The notes: a model not told the origin generated them from the letters alone. A stretch of 64,000 nt of DNA from Dermatophagoides farinae (GCF_024713945.1 NW_027461517.1:418808-482807); one strand, 5' to 3'; positions 9,456-18,812 are shown, counted from the first letter of the stretch. A program made the numbers and translations.

Positions 9456-10253
9456 ATGTTAGAGTGTAGAATTCCTCAGGGCCAGCTATTGAAAAAAATC
9501 TTTGAATCTATCAAAGAGATGGTTAACGATATTAACCTTGAATGTGGAGAGTCTGGCTTAGGCGTGCAAGCAATGGACGCTTCGCAAGTGTCTCTCATAT
9601 CAGTTTGTCTGCTTAATGGAGCGTTTGATCACTACGAATGCAAAGGACAATACTGCTTGGGTTTGAATATGACTCAAGTAACGAAAGTGATGAAGCTATG
9701 TGGCCCAGATGATCACGTAATAATTCGCCACAATCCAAACACAGAAAACGATCGTGTTACATTTATCTTTGAATCTCCAGGTGAACGCAAAGTGAGCAGC
9801 TTCGATTTGCGTTTGATGTCGTTGCACACAGATTCGCTGGGAATTCCAAAAATGCAGCACGAAGCTGTCATTGAAATGTCTACGAAGTCTTTTATAAAAA
9901 CAATTACAGATTTATCGCAATTCAGTGAAACATTGGTGATTGACGTTAATCAGAAAGGAATTAAATTTTCTGCAGAAGGAGATTTTGGTGAAGGAAGTAC
10001 TTTTTTCCAAGCGAGCCCTCCAGAAGACACTAGTTTAGTTGAAAATGTAAGTCTAACTTGCACAGCGGACGTTTCATGTATTTTTTCATCGAGATACATG
10101 CTGTATTTCGCTAAGGGGTGTATGTTGGCCGAGCGAATACAATTGTCTTTGTCAAACAAACAGCTCTTGAAGCTCCAACTCGATATTAACAATGATAAAT
10201 ACGTTGGATCAATCACTTATTTCCTCGCACCTAGATTTGTCGAGAATGAATAG
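9456..10253 (+). CDS. PCNA: Proliferating cell nuclear antigen (PCNA), sliding clamp
   Basis: Homotrimeric clamp that tethers replicative polymerases and repair factors to DNA in the nucleus. 265 aa from ATG 9456. MLECRIPQGQLLKKI opens domain 1. The N-terminal fold includes GLGVQAMDASQVSLI. The interdomain connector carries LMSLHTDSLGIP. Domain 2 has KSFIKTITDLSQFSETLVI and KGIKFSAEGDFGEG. The C terminus YFLAPRFVENE matches the usual YYLAPKxxDE end. Apicomplexans often carry two PCNA genes; which of the two this is cannot be told here. Confidence 0.96.
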   Translation: MLECRIPQGQLLKKIFESIKEMVNDINLECGESGLGVQAMDASQVSLISVCLLNGAFDHYECKGQYCLGLNMTQVTKVMKLCGPDDHVIIRHNPNTENDRVTFIFESPGERKVSSFDLRLMSLHTDSLGIPKMQHEAVIEMSTKSFIKTITDLSQFSETLVIDVNQKGIKFSAEGDFGEGSTFFQASPPEDTSLVENVSLTCTADVSCIFSSRYMLYFAKGCMLAERIQLSLSNKQLLKLQLDINNDKYVGSITYFLAPRFVENE

Positions 10254-10308
10254 GCAGGCTGCTCAAAGTGATCTTTTTAATTGCTATTCAGGGTAAAGAT
10301 TATTTAAT

Positions 10309-10737
10309 TTAGAAGCTGTTTTTGTATGCTTTAGATTTATTTTTTTGCAAAGATTTTACTTTAGAGGCTTTTAAATTTTTTTTTAATTTTTTTTTATTTT
10401 TAGAGTTTGAGCTGTAATACGACAAGTTCAAAACTTTTGGTTTTCGTTTCACAGCTGGAATATGACGTATGGTGTTTCTGCTTTCATCAATTCTCACTTT
10501 GTGTTCGTTCAGCTCCGTATTTCCTGAATAGTTCAAAATCGATTTTAAAATATTAGTCGTTAAATCGTCTTCGAAACTTTCTTGCGAGGTTTTTTCGTTC
10601 TGCGGCTCTGATTCATCTGTAGAATGTGTTTCGTAGTTTATAACATCATTTTCAACGTTGAAATGCCACGCGCAGTTTGACACCGACTTATTTTTCGACT
10701 TTATTGGGATGTGTGAACTTTTTATTACTTTATTCAT
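10309..10737 (-). CDS. Small basic protein, unknown function (142 aa)
   Basis: ATG at 10737. The N-terminal 90 residues are acidic and Ser/Thr-rich. The C-terminal 50 are strongly basic (runs such as KNKKKLKKNLKASKVK), like a nuclear or nucleolar localisation tail. A short hydrophobic segment VKRKPKVLNLSYYSS joins them. No family recognised. It is convergent with PCNA (55-base gap) and could be a ribosome-biogenesis factor, but that is only a guess from the tail. Confidence 0.5.
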   Translation of the reverse strand: MNKVIKSSHIPIKSKNKSVSNCAWHFNVENDVINYETHSTDESEPQNEKTSQESFEDDLTTNILKSILNYSGNTELNEHKVRIDESRNTIRHIPAVKRKPKVLNLSYYSSNSKNKKKLKKNLKASKVKSLQKNKSKAYKNSF

Positions 10738-10805
10738 AATAGAAAAATTCAAAAAAATAAATATAATTCTAAAAATAACTATTAATTATTTGATTATTAA
10801 TTATT

Positions 10806-11168
10806 TTATTGACAGCTGTAAATATTAATTAATGTGGATAAAAAATGATTGAATTCACAATTTTTTTCCGCTTCAAAAATGTAGCTTGGATCGTTTCGCA
10901 CACGCAACAACATGGCTTGCATCTTGGAATTTTTTAACAGGTCGGCTAGCTCTTTTGAATCATCAATTGCTGTTTTTTCTTTTTTTGTCAGTTCATAGTT
11001 GTGTATTTTATTTTTTTGTTCTTGAGTCTGGCTTGTGGTGTTATTTGCGTCGTTGCAAATTTCTTTATGAAGTTTACAGCAGCTGACTGAACAATAAATG
11101 GCTTTGCAAGAAGGACAAGTATAGTTTGCTACGTTATTTTTACATATTACACAACTTTTTTTTTGCAT
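10806..11168 (-). CDS. HIT-type zinc-finger protein (ZNHIT3/Hit1-like)
   Basis: 120 aa, ATG at 11168. The N-terminal zf-HIT module has CVIC, CPSC, CSVSCCKLH and a final C in KEIC, matching the treble-clef CxxC/CxxC/CxxxC/HxxxC pattern. The C-terminal half (about 68-117) has SKELADLLKNSKMQAMLLRVRNDP, similar to ZNHIT3/Hit1, which works with NUFIP in box C/D snoRNP assembly. ZNHIT3 is favoured over other HIT proteins by the short length and this helical tail. Confidence 0.72.
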   Translation of the reverse strand: MQKKSCVICKNNVANYTCPSCKAIYCSVSCCKLHKEICNDANNTTSQTQEQKNKIHNYELTKKEKTAIDDSKELADLLKNSKMQAMLLRVRNDPSYIFEAEKNCEFNHFLSTLINIYSCQ

Positions 11169-11421
11169 ATTACTAACCAATGAATTTTGTATAAATATTA
11201 AAAAATTTAGAATTAACTAATTAAAAATTCGAAATATCAAATAAGTTCTATAACCTTAGTGTTTTGCTTAATTCTTCGTAATACTATCTAAAAAAACTAA
11301 TTTAAAACGTTGGGTGAAAAATTTCAATTTTTGATTTCTTATAGTAATATATATGAGAGAAACCCTGGATCTAATTTGAGCAAATTAGCTAAATATAATT
11401 TTTGAATTAATGTGTGTTTAA

Positions 11422-11769
11422 CTAGAGAATTTCGACAACTTCGACTATTGTGACGTTTTGTTGTGGCGGGGGCGTTACCATTATGTTGCAAAACGTGCAA
11501 CTTCCAGCGTTTCTGCAAGTACAGCTGTTGATAAAAGTCGTACGCTGACAATAATTGCAGTTAAGATTCTGGCACCCGCCACACGGGTATGTAGTCGTAG
11601 TGAATCGGTTGGCATTTTGGCAATGAACGCAGTTGACGTTTGTGCAATACTGGGGGAGGTGACGAGTATATACCTGGTTTACAGAAACATCTTTAGATGA
11701 ACAGCCTGTTATTATCCAAATTATAATAATTAATATAACAATAGTAACTACAACTCCTTGTATAATCAT
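11422..11769 (-). CDS. Single-pass membrane protein with Cys-rich repeats, unknown
   Basis: 115 aa. A very hydrophobic helix at residues 5-21 (Val/Ile-rich) serves as signal anchor. It is followed by a region with three similar Cys modules: NCVHCQN (46-52), NCNYCQR (70-76) and SCTFCNI (90-96). Each ends C-x2-C with a polar residue after it and is preceded by another cysteine or CxxC/CxC. The tail PPPQQNVTIVEVVEIL is mildly hydrophobic. The cysteine pairing suggests either disulfides (if lumenal) or metal binding. No known family recognised. It shares a short divergent promoter with alpha-NAC. Confidence 0.65.
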   Translation of the reverse strand: MIIQGVVVTIVILIIIIWIITGCSSKDVSVNQVYTRHLPQYCTNVNCVHCQNANRFTTTTYPCGGCQNLNCNYCQRTTFINSCTCRNAGSCTFCNIMVTPPPQQNVTIVEVVEIL

Positions 11770-11853
11770 TATTATCGGTAAATTATTTCTTGTATTTACT
11801 ATAAGAAAAATCCAAAAATTTTATTATTTTTGATCTTTTTTGAAAAAAATAAC

Positions 11854-12390
11854 ATGACGCAAAATCCGAAAACAATTCCTTTTTATGAATCTCTGAGTCA
11901 TGCTGACCGTAAGACTGTACAGTATTATTTAAAAATGGGTTTAGAGCCTGTTTACGATATTAAAAAAGTTTCGCTGTTCCACAAAACGCAGTTTTCGCCA
12001 GCCTGTATTCCGAATGCGATTGTATTCAAGGTCCCTGGTCCAAACAAGTCCATGGGTTATTTGATTATTGGAAACATCGTGTCAGATGCTGAATCACTTC
12101 TCAAACAAAAAAAGCTGATGCAACAATTTGAAAACATTTATAAAGAAAAAATGGCGTCTGAAGGCACGGATGAAACTGATGCAACAACAACTCAAAACAA
12201 AACAGGCGACGAAGCCCAACAAAATCTGAAAGATGTAACATTCACTGAAGAAGAACTCGATGACCTGGACGAAGAGAAAGTATTAAGTGTCATGAAATCT
12301 CTGCCTCACGAAACTAAAGAAAACTGTATAGAAGCACTTAAACGTTGCGACGGAGACATTGTCAACGCTATACTAGAACTTTCTCCATAA
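11854..12390 (+). CDS. NACA: Nascent polypeptide-associated complex alpha subunit
   Basis: 178 aa from ATG 11854. Partner of beta-NAC (BTF3) at the ribosome exit tunnel, shielding nascent chains and restricting SRP targeting. The NAC domain lies at about 22-85, with MGLEPVYDIKKVSLF as its first strands and GYLIIGNI near its end. A charged linker follows. The UBA domain at about 142-177 ends CDGDIVNAILELS, the diagnostic GDIVxAIMEL motif. The NAC domain is more diverged than is usual for this gene, and the QFSPACIPNAIVFKVPGP loop is atypical. Confidence 0.88.
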   Translation: MTQNPKTIPFYESLSHADRKTVQYYLKMGLEPVYDIKKVSLFHKTQFSPACIPNAIVFKVPGPNKSMGYLIIGNIVSDAESLLKQKKLMQQFENIYKEKMASEGTDETDATTTQNKTGDEAQQNLKDVTFTEEELDDLDEEKVLSVMKSLPHETKENCIEALKRCDGDIVNAILELSP

Positions 12391-12522
12391 ACACGGTAAA
12401 CGAATTTATATTTATATAAAATAAAATTTTATTAATATTCTGTTGCATAGAGTAGCAACGAATTAAATTGCTATTATCGTTTATCTTGTTATTTGACGTG
12501 TGGAAAGTAGTATTAAAATCTA

Positions 12523-12873
12523 ATGAGCAATCTGTATAGCAATGCTGATCAGTCGCTAATCAACCAAGTTAAGTATGAACTTGACTTTGTTCAAAGTTTA
12601 GCAAATGCAGAATTTGTTCATCAGTTGGCGGTGGATGGGTACTTGGAAAAGCCCGAGTTTATTGAGTTTTTGCAACATCTAAGTTATTGGAAAAAGCCAG
12701 ATTGTATAAAATTGCTGCAATACCCGCAGTGTTTGACGATTCTGCAAATACTCTTAGAAGACGTAGATTTTAGAAAGTCTATAGCCACTCAAGAAGGACT
12801 GAACGCTCTAAAATTTCAGCAGGGAACCAGTTGGATTTATACAGATCGAAAACCATCCGATTTCGGTTTGTAA
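12523..12873 (+). CDS. MED31: Mediator complex subunit 31 (SOH1)
   Basis: 116 aa. Subunit of the middle module of Mediator, linking transcription factors to RNA polymerase II. The MED31 signature is clear: ELDFVQSLANAEFVHQLAVDGYL, then FIEFLQHLSYWKKP and YPQCLTILQILLEDVDFR. Full family core with no long tails. Stands alone between alpha-NAC and DPH6. Confidence 0.94.
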   Translation: MSNLYSNADQSLINQVKYELDFVQSLANAEFVHQLAVDGYLEKPEFIEFLQHLSYWKKPDCIKLLQYPQCLTILQILLEDVDFRKSIATQEGLNALKFQQGTSWIYTDRKPSDFGL

Positions 12874-12993
12874 AAATTTTTACTAATTTAAATTTCTCGG
12901 CTGAGCCATAAATAAAAAATTTTTTGTATCCAATAAATTTAGTGTGGTCACTAAAACAATTGTGCTTGTCTTGTGAGGAATAAGTTCATCGAG

Positions 12994-14445
12994 ATGAAAG
13001 GCGTCGCATTACTTAGTGGCGGTAAAGACAGCGTTATTGCGTTACACTTAGCTAAATCATGGGGTATATCAGTTTGCGGTGCTATACATTTGACTCCGCT
13101 GAATAACAGCGATGAAACGGATTCTTATATGTATCAAAGCGTTGGTAGCTCCGTAGCGACCTTTATAATAAATAATTGTCTCGAGTTGGAACATAAGTAT
13201 GTCCGTATGATAGAACGAAAGCCTGAGTTGGTTGATTTCGATTACGAATTGAACGAAGCTGACGAGGTTTACGATTTATATCTTGCACTTTCTTCTTTGA
13301 AATCTGAGATTCCAGACCTTCGATTTGTGGTTTCCGGTGCTTTGTGGAGTGATTACCAACGAATTAGGGTAGAGAAATGCAGTGCTTTACTAGGACTGAA
13401 AAGTTTCGCGCCGTTATGGCACCTGGGTCAAAGAATTATGCTTACCAGTTTGCTGTCAAACGCAGATTTGTTTGATTTTTGTTTAATTAAGACAGCAGCT
13501 ACTGGACTTGATTCTTCTTTCATTGGAAAAAACATATACGATTTTTTTTACCGATTTGCCGAACTCAGCAAAAAAGTGGAGTTAAATGTCTGTGGGGAAG
13601 GGGGAGAATTTGAATCTATTACATTGAGCTGCCCTTTTTACAAAAAAGAATTGAGAATAAACGGACATATTCAAACTGATAAAGAAGTTAGTTATTTAAA
13701 AATATCTGATATTGAGGCTATACCTAATAAAAATTACAACCCAGATTTTTCGTTCGCCATCCCGCTGCTTCACACTTGTTTGCCAAGTTATCCGTCAGTA
13801 CTATCATGTGCTTTGGATGATATTGATTCTGGATTTGCAAGCCACCCTCAAGACTCGCAGATTCAAGTTCTAGCATCGGCCGAAAGCGTTTCGTCCATTT
13901 TGCAGTTTCCTATATATAAGCAATTGTTGTATCGTTTTAAATCATTAGCAGAGTCTGAAAATAATCATTTTACGCTCCACATGACCCCTGTAAGTTCCAG
14001 TGATCGTTCTATTTTGGGTTTGTTGCACTGTCTCGTCCAAATCCGGAATTTTGTTGTGACCTTTAACGCTTTTGATATTTATACGCACTTTTGGTCTAAG
14101 CAAGTTGAACTGACTATATGGATTCCAAAAGATTTTGTAGTTGAAGACTCAGCAGCTGTTGTTGAAGTTGCAAAAGACTTTTTAAATGCAAATCGAACGT
14201 GGAAGCACAACAACGCGGTTTGTTACAAGCATAGTTGTTTAGATGGTTTCATCAATTCTAAAAACAAAAAAATTAATTTACACGAGATAGAACAGCTATG
14301 GAAATTTTCTGACATTATGGACAGTCGTGGTGATATAGATAATATTAAATTTGAAATAATTGGAGAACACTATGCTTGGCAAGCTGCTATAAAACTGGTT
14401 GAATTTTGCGATATACAAATTAAAAATATGAATATTCAAAACTAG
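12994..14445 (+). CDS. DPH6: Diphthine--ammonia ligase (DPH6)
   Basis: Last step of diphthamide synthesis on elongation factor 2: ATP-dependent amidation. 483 aa from ATG 12994. The PP-loop SGGKDS is at residues 8-13. GALWSDYQRIRVE (115-127) and GEGGEFES (201-208) are signature motifs of the adenine-nucleotide hydrolase fold. Residues 220-483 are an added C-terminal region. In yeast and many other eukaryotes DPH6 carries RidA/YjgF-like domains there; this stretch has the right size for degenerate copies, but I cannot see RidA motifs. Convergent with CAP, with 15 bases between them. Confidence 0.9.
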   Translation: MKGVALLSGGKDSVIALHLAKSWGISVCGAIHLTPLNNSDETDSYMYQSVGSSVATFIINNCLELEHKYVRMIERKPELVDFDYELNEADEVYDLYLALSSLKSEIPDLRFVVSGALWSDYQRIRVEKCSALLGLKSFAPLWHLGQRIMLTSLLSNADLFDFCLIKTAATGLDSSFIGKNIYDFFYRFAELSKKVELNVCGEGGEFESITLSCPFYKKELRINGHIQTDKEVSYLKISDIEAIPNKNYNPDFSFAIPLLHTCLPSYPSVLSCALDDIDSGFASHPQDSQIQVLASAESVSSILQFPIYKQLLYRFKSLAESENNHFTLHMTPVSSSDRSILGLLHCLVQIRNFVVTFNAFDIYTHFWSKQVELTIWIPKDFVVEDSAAVVEVAKDFLNANRTWKHNNAVCYKHSCLDGFINSKNKKINLHEIEQLWKFSDIMDSRGDIDNIKFEIIGEHYAWQAAIKLVEFCDIQIKNMNIQN

Positions 14446-14460
14446 CAGACTACAGCTAAA

Positions 14461-15159
14461 TTAGGGATTTATTCTCCTAGTTCCGTACAGTGGTGATCGT
14501 TTCGATTCCAGTTCTCCGTTCACAATTTTATGAACGTACTGGAAAGGAATAATGTGGCAGATCTGTTCCGCTGATTCGTCGCTTGACTTAATAAGGATTT
14601 CAGCCGAACCAGCGCCGCTACTGGAAATTTCGACATTCTCAGAATTTTCTTGTGGTATAGTTACTCTCACGCTTTGGCTAGAGTCAATGTTGATGCATGG
14701 CGTAAAGCCTGTCGATTCAACGTTGCACGAAATGCTGTTTTCAATATCAAGGGCACCGAGAATGCTTGAGAATCTCACGTTGACATTGTTGCATTCATTT
14801 ATTTCAAGTTTGTTAAACTTCTTGTGAATAATGATCGAACAATTTCTGCAGTTCGATATCATAACTGCGTCTCGAAGCGAAACTTGATATTCATCGTTCC
14901 CGATCTCAATGGGCTCAGGCATGTCGACAAAGTTCTCGATGTAGTACTTGTGTTGATCTACCAAATTAATTTTTCCTTGCTTCATTTGACTTGAATTTTC
15001 TATTATATTTTCCGATGTAGTAGAATTAGACTTAAGTCCTTTTTTGATCGCTTTACTTATTTTATTACTTTTAACCCACTTTGGAACTGTCAAGCTTGAA
15101 GCGCCTAAAAAATAAATATTATATTAACACTTACGCATATATTTCTTAATGTTTTCCAT
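14461..15159 (-). CDS. CAP: Cyclase-associated protein, C-terminal domain only (C-CAP)
   Basis: Actin-monomer-binding protein that recharges ADP-actin. Two exons, 15135-15159 (encodes MENIKKYM plus one base) and 14461-15104, with a 30-nt intron, phase 1, giving 222 aa. After a basic 60-residue head comes the right-handed beta-helix: ISNCRNCSIII, LEINECNNVNVRF, CINIDSSQSVRVTIP, then the closing IPFQYVHKIVNGELE. The N-terminal cyclase-binding and proline-rich regions of animal and yeast CAP are absent, as known for apicomplexan CAPs. The splice choice rests on frame and on the absence of an in-frame ATG in exon 2 near the domain start. Confidence 0.85.
15105..15134 (-). other. Spliceosomal intron, 30 nt, in CAP
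   Basis: On the minus strand it starts GTAAGTG, has TTAAT near position 9 and ends TTTTTTAG. Its removal completes codon 9 (Arg) and restores an ATG start. Confidence 0.82.
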
Positions 15160-15290
15160 GTTTATTGTCTAGGTTTAGTGTAATTTAAAATATTTTATTA
15201 TATCATATATTCTTGCACGCGTCAATAAAAACATATTTTATTGTTTTGACGCATAAAGCGAAATAGCGCGATCGTTATACCAATATTGCA

Positions 15291-15800
15291 TTACTGGGTA
15301 GGCTTAACTAAATTTTGGTATGACGATTCGATGTGATTAAACAATTCTTCCGACAAAAACCAGTTGTCCGTTTTGCAAATGCTATTTTTGAGTTTTTCGA
15401 TTTCGTTCTTTTCCTCACCAATTGACTGCAGAAGGGCATTGCACGAAAGCGTAGTCGTTTGGTCGTTGCTTTGTTTTTTGAAATTGTAGTTCGAATTCTG
15501 GCTTCTGATTTTTGATAATATACAATTGATGTTATGTGTTTCTAAAGCTTGGTTCATCGCAACTAGTTCGTACATAATGAGTGACCTGTTTTCAGGCGAT
15601 ATAACAAACTTTTTCTCTACTTTGATTGCTTCGCTGATTGGTTTTTGTAAACATCGTCTCCTAGCGTTTGCCAGAGAACTGTATATTGTGGCGTCGTGAG
15701 GAAAAAAGTTCGATTTATCGATTAACGCTTTTTCGATTACGTTGCTAGATACAAATTAAAAAAAAAGAATGTACTTACTTGATATCATTATATTTCCCAT
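15291..15800 (-). CDS. Coiled-coil protein, unknown function (159 aa)
   Basis: Two exons, 15775-15800 and 15291-15744, joined across a 30-nt intron in phase 2. The first exon encodes MGNIMISS plus two bases. The alternative donor four bases upstream breaks the frame. The rest is helical and polar: NARRRCLQKPISEAIKVEKKFVI, then YELVAMNQALETHN and a C-terminal helix around NEIEKLKNSIC. No family recognised. If splicing is wrong, translation could begin at the internal ATG at 15575 and give 94 aa. Confidence 0.6.
15745..15774 (-). other. Spliceosomal intron, 30 nt, in the 159-aa gene
   Basis: On the minus strand it starts GTACAT, has a T-run followed by TTAAT, and ends ATCTAG. The donor is weaker than a GTAAGT four bases upstream, but only this donor keeps the frame. 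Confidence 0.65.
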
Positions 15801-16121
15801 TGTATGAATAATGAGACAAATTACTGTAGGATATCATATATATTCGCGGATAAAATTCAATTTTCTTGACAAGACTTTAAAGATATTAGAAAATTTATAG
15901 AAAATTATTAAATTAAGTGGAATATACAATTACGAATAAATAATGCTCGGTATTAAACTGCAATAACGCCTATGCCGATTTAGTTAGCTAAAAAAATACA
16001 TATTCAGTCGTTAGTAGTTCTATAAATTATTTTCGTCGTTATTTATAAGTGGTGCATATGTGAACGAACTAAACCCAAAGTCGAAATCGAGTCATGATGA
16101 TCTTAATTGATCCTTAAACAA
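15801..16121. other. Divergent intergenic region, 321 bases
   Basis: Shared upstream region of the 159-aa gene (minus) and the 747-aa gene (plus). Very AT-rich, no gene or clear repeat seen. Confidence 0.5.
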
Positions 16122-18365
16122 ATGCAAATTCATAACAAATGCGTTACTACTCAAGAGCATATTTTCTCTTGTTGGTCTTTAAAATCTTCAGATCAAACTA
16201 TCTATTTGCCCGGTTATATTAATTTTTACTTCGAAAACAGCAACATCGAGTGCGAATTTCACGTTAATCTTTTTTATATTGAGATAAAAAACTTGAAAAC
16301 GGGGATAGTTGTTAAACTTCCTTTTAAATATTCTGAAAAATTATCGATTAAAGCCGGTTTTGTCGTGTTGGAAGCGATATACATCCCTACTGAAGATGGA
16401 AAACATGAAGCTAAAGTGAATATTGACAGTGAAATAAAAGCAGCTAGTTTTAATAAATTTATCTTCAATCAACCTTTCGCGGTGTATTTCGACGTCATAA
16501 AAAACTATTTCAACAACACGAATCAAAAATTAGAAGTAATTCAAAAATCATCTGTTAAAACAGACTTCGTCGCAATTTTAAAAGTAACGCTAAATAGTCT
16601 TATAAAAGAGTCAAATTTTCGAATCGAAGGATACGCTCAAATGATAAGGATTTTCAAAGAAAAAGACAATCAGTGCTATTTACACATTTTAACGAGAAAC
16701 GACTCTGTCGACATGATCCGAAAGTTGGTGATTTTCACAAATGGTTTCGAAGTTTTAGAGTTGTCACCTTATAACCTGAATCACGCAATAGAAGATAACA
16801 GGAGATTTTTAAGCTCGGGGCATATTTTAAAAAATCTTGACAAAAAGTCAAACTTCATTGGTGAGTTGTCAATGTCTCCTTTTCATTTGCTAAACAACAA
16901 TGGTTTATCAAAACAAACTAACTTTGACTATAAACCACAGTTGACAAAAGCTAACCGTTTCTGTGATAGTGCATCACGTAATTCATGTCAACTCATTGAA
17001 ACAATAATAGAAAACTTTGAAATGTTAAGAAACTTTGAAAGAAACAATAATATACTAAAGGCAAGCACAGGGCTGATAAAGTCCAAGAATGAAGACTACT
17101 TTAATCATTTGAGATCAAAGGAATTCGAAAAAATCATCGATAAAAATGTACTAAGTGACTTAGAGATTCAGTTGCACGACGCATCGAATGAGCTCAAAAA
17201 CTATGTTAACTGTATAAATAACATGACCAACAAATTAGTCAACTCCAGCTGTATCGCAGAAGCTATCCAAATACAAACGAATGACGATATCATTAAAAAA
17301 GAACTAGAACTGAGTGAATGGAGATACAATTTGAAAGAAAAATATGAAAGCTTGATTCATCAATTGCAGATGTTGAACAAAGAGTCCTACATGATCGATC
17401 AATCTAAAAAGCTGCTTATCAATACACTTGCTTGGCAATTGCGAGAAAACCATTTAAAAACTGAGCACGTGTCAACTGAACTGAATTATACACTTAATGT
17501 AATGCGTTCGGAAGCTATAGAAAATAGAAACATTCAATTCATAAAAAATCACCAGTCAGAGCATAAAAAGAAACTCAACGAGCAACGTCGACGCAAAATG
17601 AAACAATTGCTATTCGATTTGCATAAGGTGCAGCACGACCCGGATATCAAGAAGATGTATTCTATGGATTTATTGAATCTCTCGTTGGAAGAAGACCCAC
17701 ACATGATAATCAGAAAAGTCAATAAATTCAACGTGGAAAACACAATTGACGCTATAATCGAATATAATCTTGCTAATGAAACTATCAAAAACAACGAACA
17801 TCTGTTGTTTAAAACTGTGGAATCTGGACTTGACAATGAATGCGCTGAGTTTACTAAGCAGTTGACAAGAGCAGCTTATTGGAAGAACAACGACAAAAAA
17901 GATGCAATACACTGTGTTAAAAACTTTGAAGTCTTGGCGTCCGATTTGGATACAAATTATAATTCAGTCCAGCAACTGTACAACAAGGAATACAATATGT
18001 TGAGTGATCAAAACAAACAGTACTACATGAACATAAGTGACCACTACTCTTTTGTGCAACGAACGGACGATGACGAAGCATCAAGTTACAAAATTGCTAG
18101 CAAATATGCGCCCGACGTTTTCTCAGCTAACAAAGCTTTTTTCGAGCAGGACAAAAGGCAAGAGTCAATCAACACCGTTACGGAGAAAGGTGGAGAAAAA
18201 AAAACTAATAAAAAAAACGTAAAACTAATTAATGGTTTGAAAAAAAACATAGTGAGGGTGAAAGATCTGCTAAAACACAACTATCCAAAATTTATTTTGC
18301 CAGCAACACCGCCGCCGCGTCCTGACACTTACATCCGTATACTTGAACGTACGGTTGATGAATAG
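16122..18365 (+). CDS. Coiled-coil protein with beta-rich N terminus, unknown (747 aa)
   Basis: Starts at ATG 16122. Residues 1-235 alternate hydrophobic strands in a way that could form one or two C2-like beta sandwiches (for example GYINFYFENSNIECEFHV and FVAILKVTLNSLIKESNF). Residues about 285-480 are strongly helical and heptad-like, with a basic stretch KKKLNEQRRRKMKQLL. The tail carries KKTNKKNVK and a short ATPPPRPDTYIRILERT motif. No transmembrane segment or enzyme motif. A beta N terminus followed by a long coiled coil suggests a cytoskeletal or centrosomal scaffold; this is inference only. Confidence 0.65.
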   Translation: MQIHNKCVTTQEHIFSCWSLKSSDQTIYLPGYINFYFENSNIECEFHVNLFYIEIKNLKTGIVVKLPFKYSEKLSIKAGFVVLEAIYIPTEDGKHEAKVNIDSEIKAASFNKFIFNQPFAVYFDVIKNYFNNTNQKLEVIQKSSVKTDFVAILKVTLNSLIKESNFRIEGYAQMIRIFKEKDNQCYLHILTRNDSVDMIRKLVIFTNGFEVLELSPYNLNHAIEDNRRFLSSGHILKNLDKKSNFIGELSMSPFHLLNNNGLSKQTNFDYKPQLTKANRFCDSASRNSCQLIETIIENFEMLRNFERNNNILKASTGLIKSKNEDYFNHLRSKEFEKIIDKNVLSDLEIQLHDASNELKNYVNCINNMTNKLVNSSCIAEAIQIQTNDDIIKKELELSEWRYNLKEKYESLIHQLQMLNKESYMIDQSKKLLINTLAWQLRENHLKTEHVSTELNYTLNVMRSEAIENRNIQFIKNHQSEHKKKLNEQRRRKMKQLLFDLHKVQHDPDIKKMYSMDLLNLSLEEDPHMIIRKVNKFNVENTIDAIIEYNLANETIKNNEHLLFKTVESGLDNECAEFTKQLTRAAYWKNNDKKDAIHCVKNFEVLASDLDTNYNSVQQLYNKEYNMLSDQNKQYYMNISDHYSFVQRTDDDEASSYKIASKYAPDVFSANKAFFEQDKRQESINTVTEKGGEKKTNKKNVKLINGLKKNIVRVKDLLKHNYPKFILPATPPPRPDTYIRILERTVDE

Positions 18366-18426
18366 TTCAAGTGATTAGCTCGATTTGCAATTTTATCAAT
18401 TCTTTTTATGATGTTTTAAAAGTTGA

Positions 18427-18783
18427 TTAGTGTCGTTTGTTATAGACCGTTTCAAATCTGAAAAATGGTACCGCGAAAAACTTACTTTTTTTATTTTCTT
18501 CATCTGAGTTGTACTCGTGGTCGGAATCTTCGAAGTTCGAATCTATTTTTTCCAGCTCAGAGTCTAGAAGTAAACTGTCGTCTTCCATATCGTCAACGAG
18601 CGAATTACCGCCTGATTCTTCGACGTAAAGTTCGTCACTTTCGTCGTCTTCGTCACCAAACTCACCGTATACTAGTTTATGCAACAAGTCATCGTTGTCA
18701 TTCTCCGCTAAAAAAAATTAGATCTGTGGAGATTGAATACGTGCGAAGCAAACCGCATTCTTGAAACGAACCATGAATTTCAT
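18427..18783 (-). CDS. Acidic small protein, unknown function (107 aa, spliced)
   Basis: Two exons, 18741-18783 and 18427-18707, across a 33-nt intron, phase 1. The N terminus reads MKFMVRFKNAVCFAPEN; a second ATG at 18774 would start MVRFKN. The middle is extremely acidic (EFGDEDDESDELYVEE, then more Asp/Glu). The C terminus KKSKFFAVPFFRFETVYNKRH is aromatic and basic. No family recognised. Downstream of, and on the same strand as, the ANP32-like gene, with a 29-base gap. Acidic tracts suggest a histone- or ribosome-binding protein, which is unproven. Confidence 0.55.
18708..18740 (-). other. Spliceosomal intron, 33 nt, in the 107-aa gene
   Basis: On the minus strand it starts GTATTC, has CTAAT just before a T-run, and ends TTTTTAG. 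Frame is preserved (phase 1). The donor is weaker than consensus. Confidence 0.6.
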
Positions 18784-18812
18784 GAGTAAGACATGCGTGA
18801 AGTGCTATTTTC

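Noticed and set aside
11339-11551. Alternative minus-strand frame across the Cys-rich gene
   Set aside because: Overlaps the better-supported frame with a membrane helix and repeated cysteine modules; its own composition is not protein-like.
11458-11700. Plus-strand open frame across the Cys-rich gene
   Set aside because: Antisense mirror of the cysteine codons; no upstream context and no folded composition.
15777-15780. GTAAGTAC donor at 15778 for the 159-aa gene
   Set aside because: Although closer to consensus, it leaves the exons out of frame; the donor four bases downstream keeps the frame and gives 30 nt.
18465-18764. Plus-strand frame opposite the 107-aa acidic gene
   Set aside because: Arg/His-rich translation is what the antisense of Asp/Glu codons produces; the acidic spliced gene explains the region.
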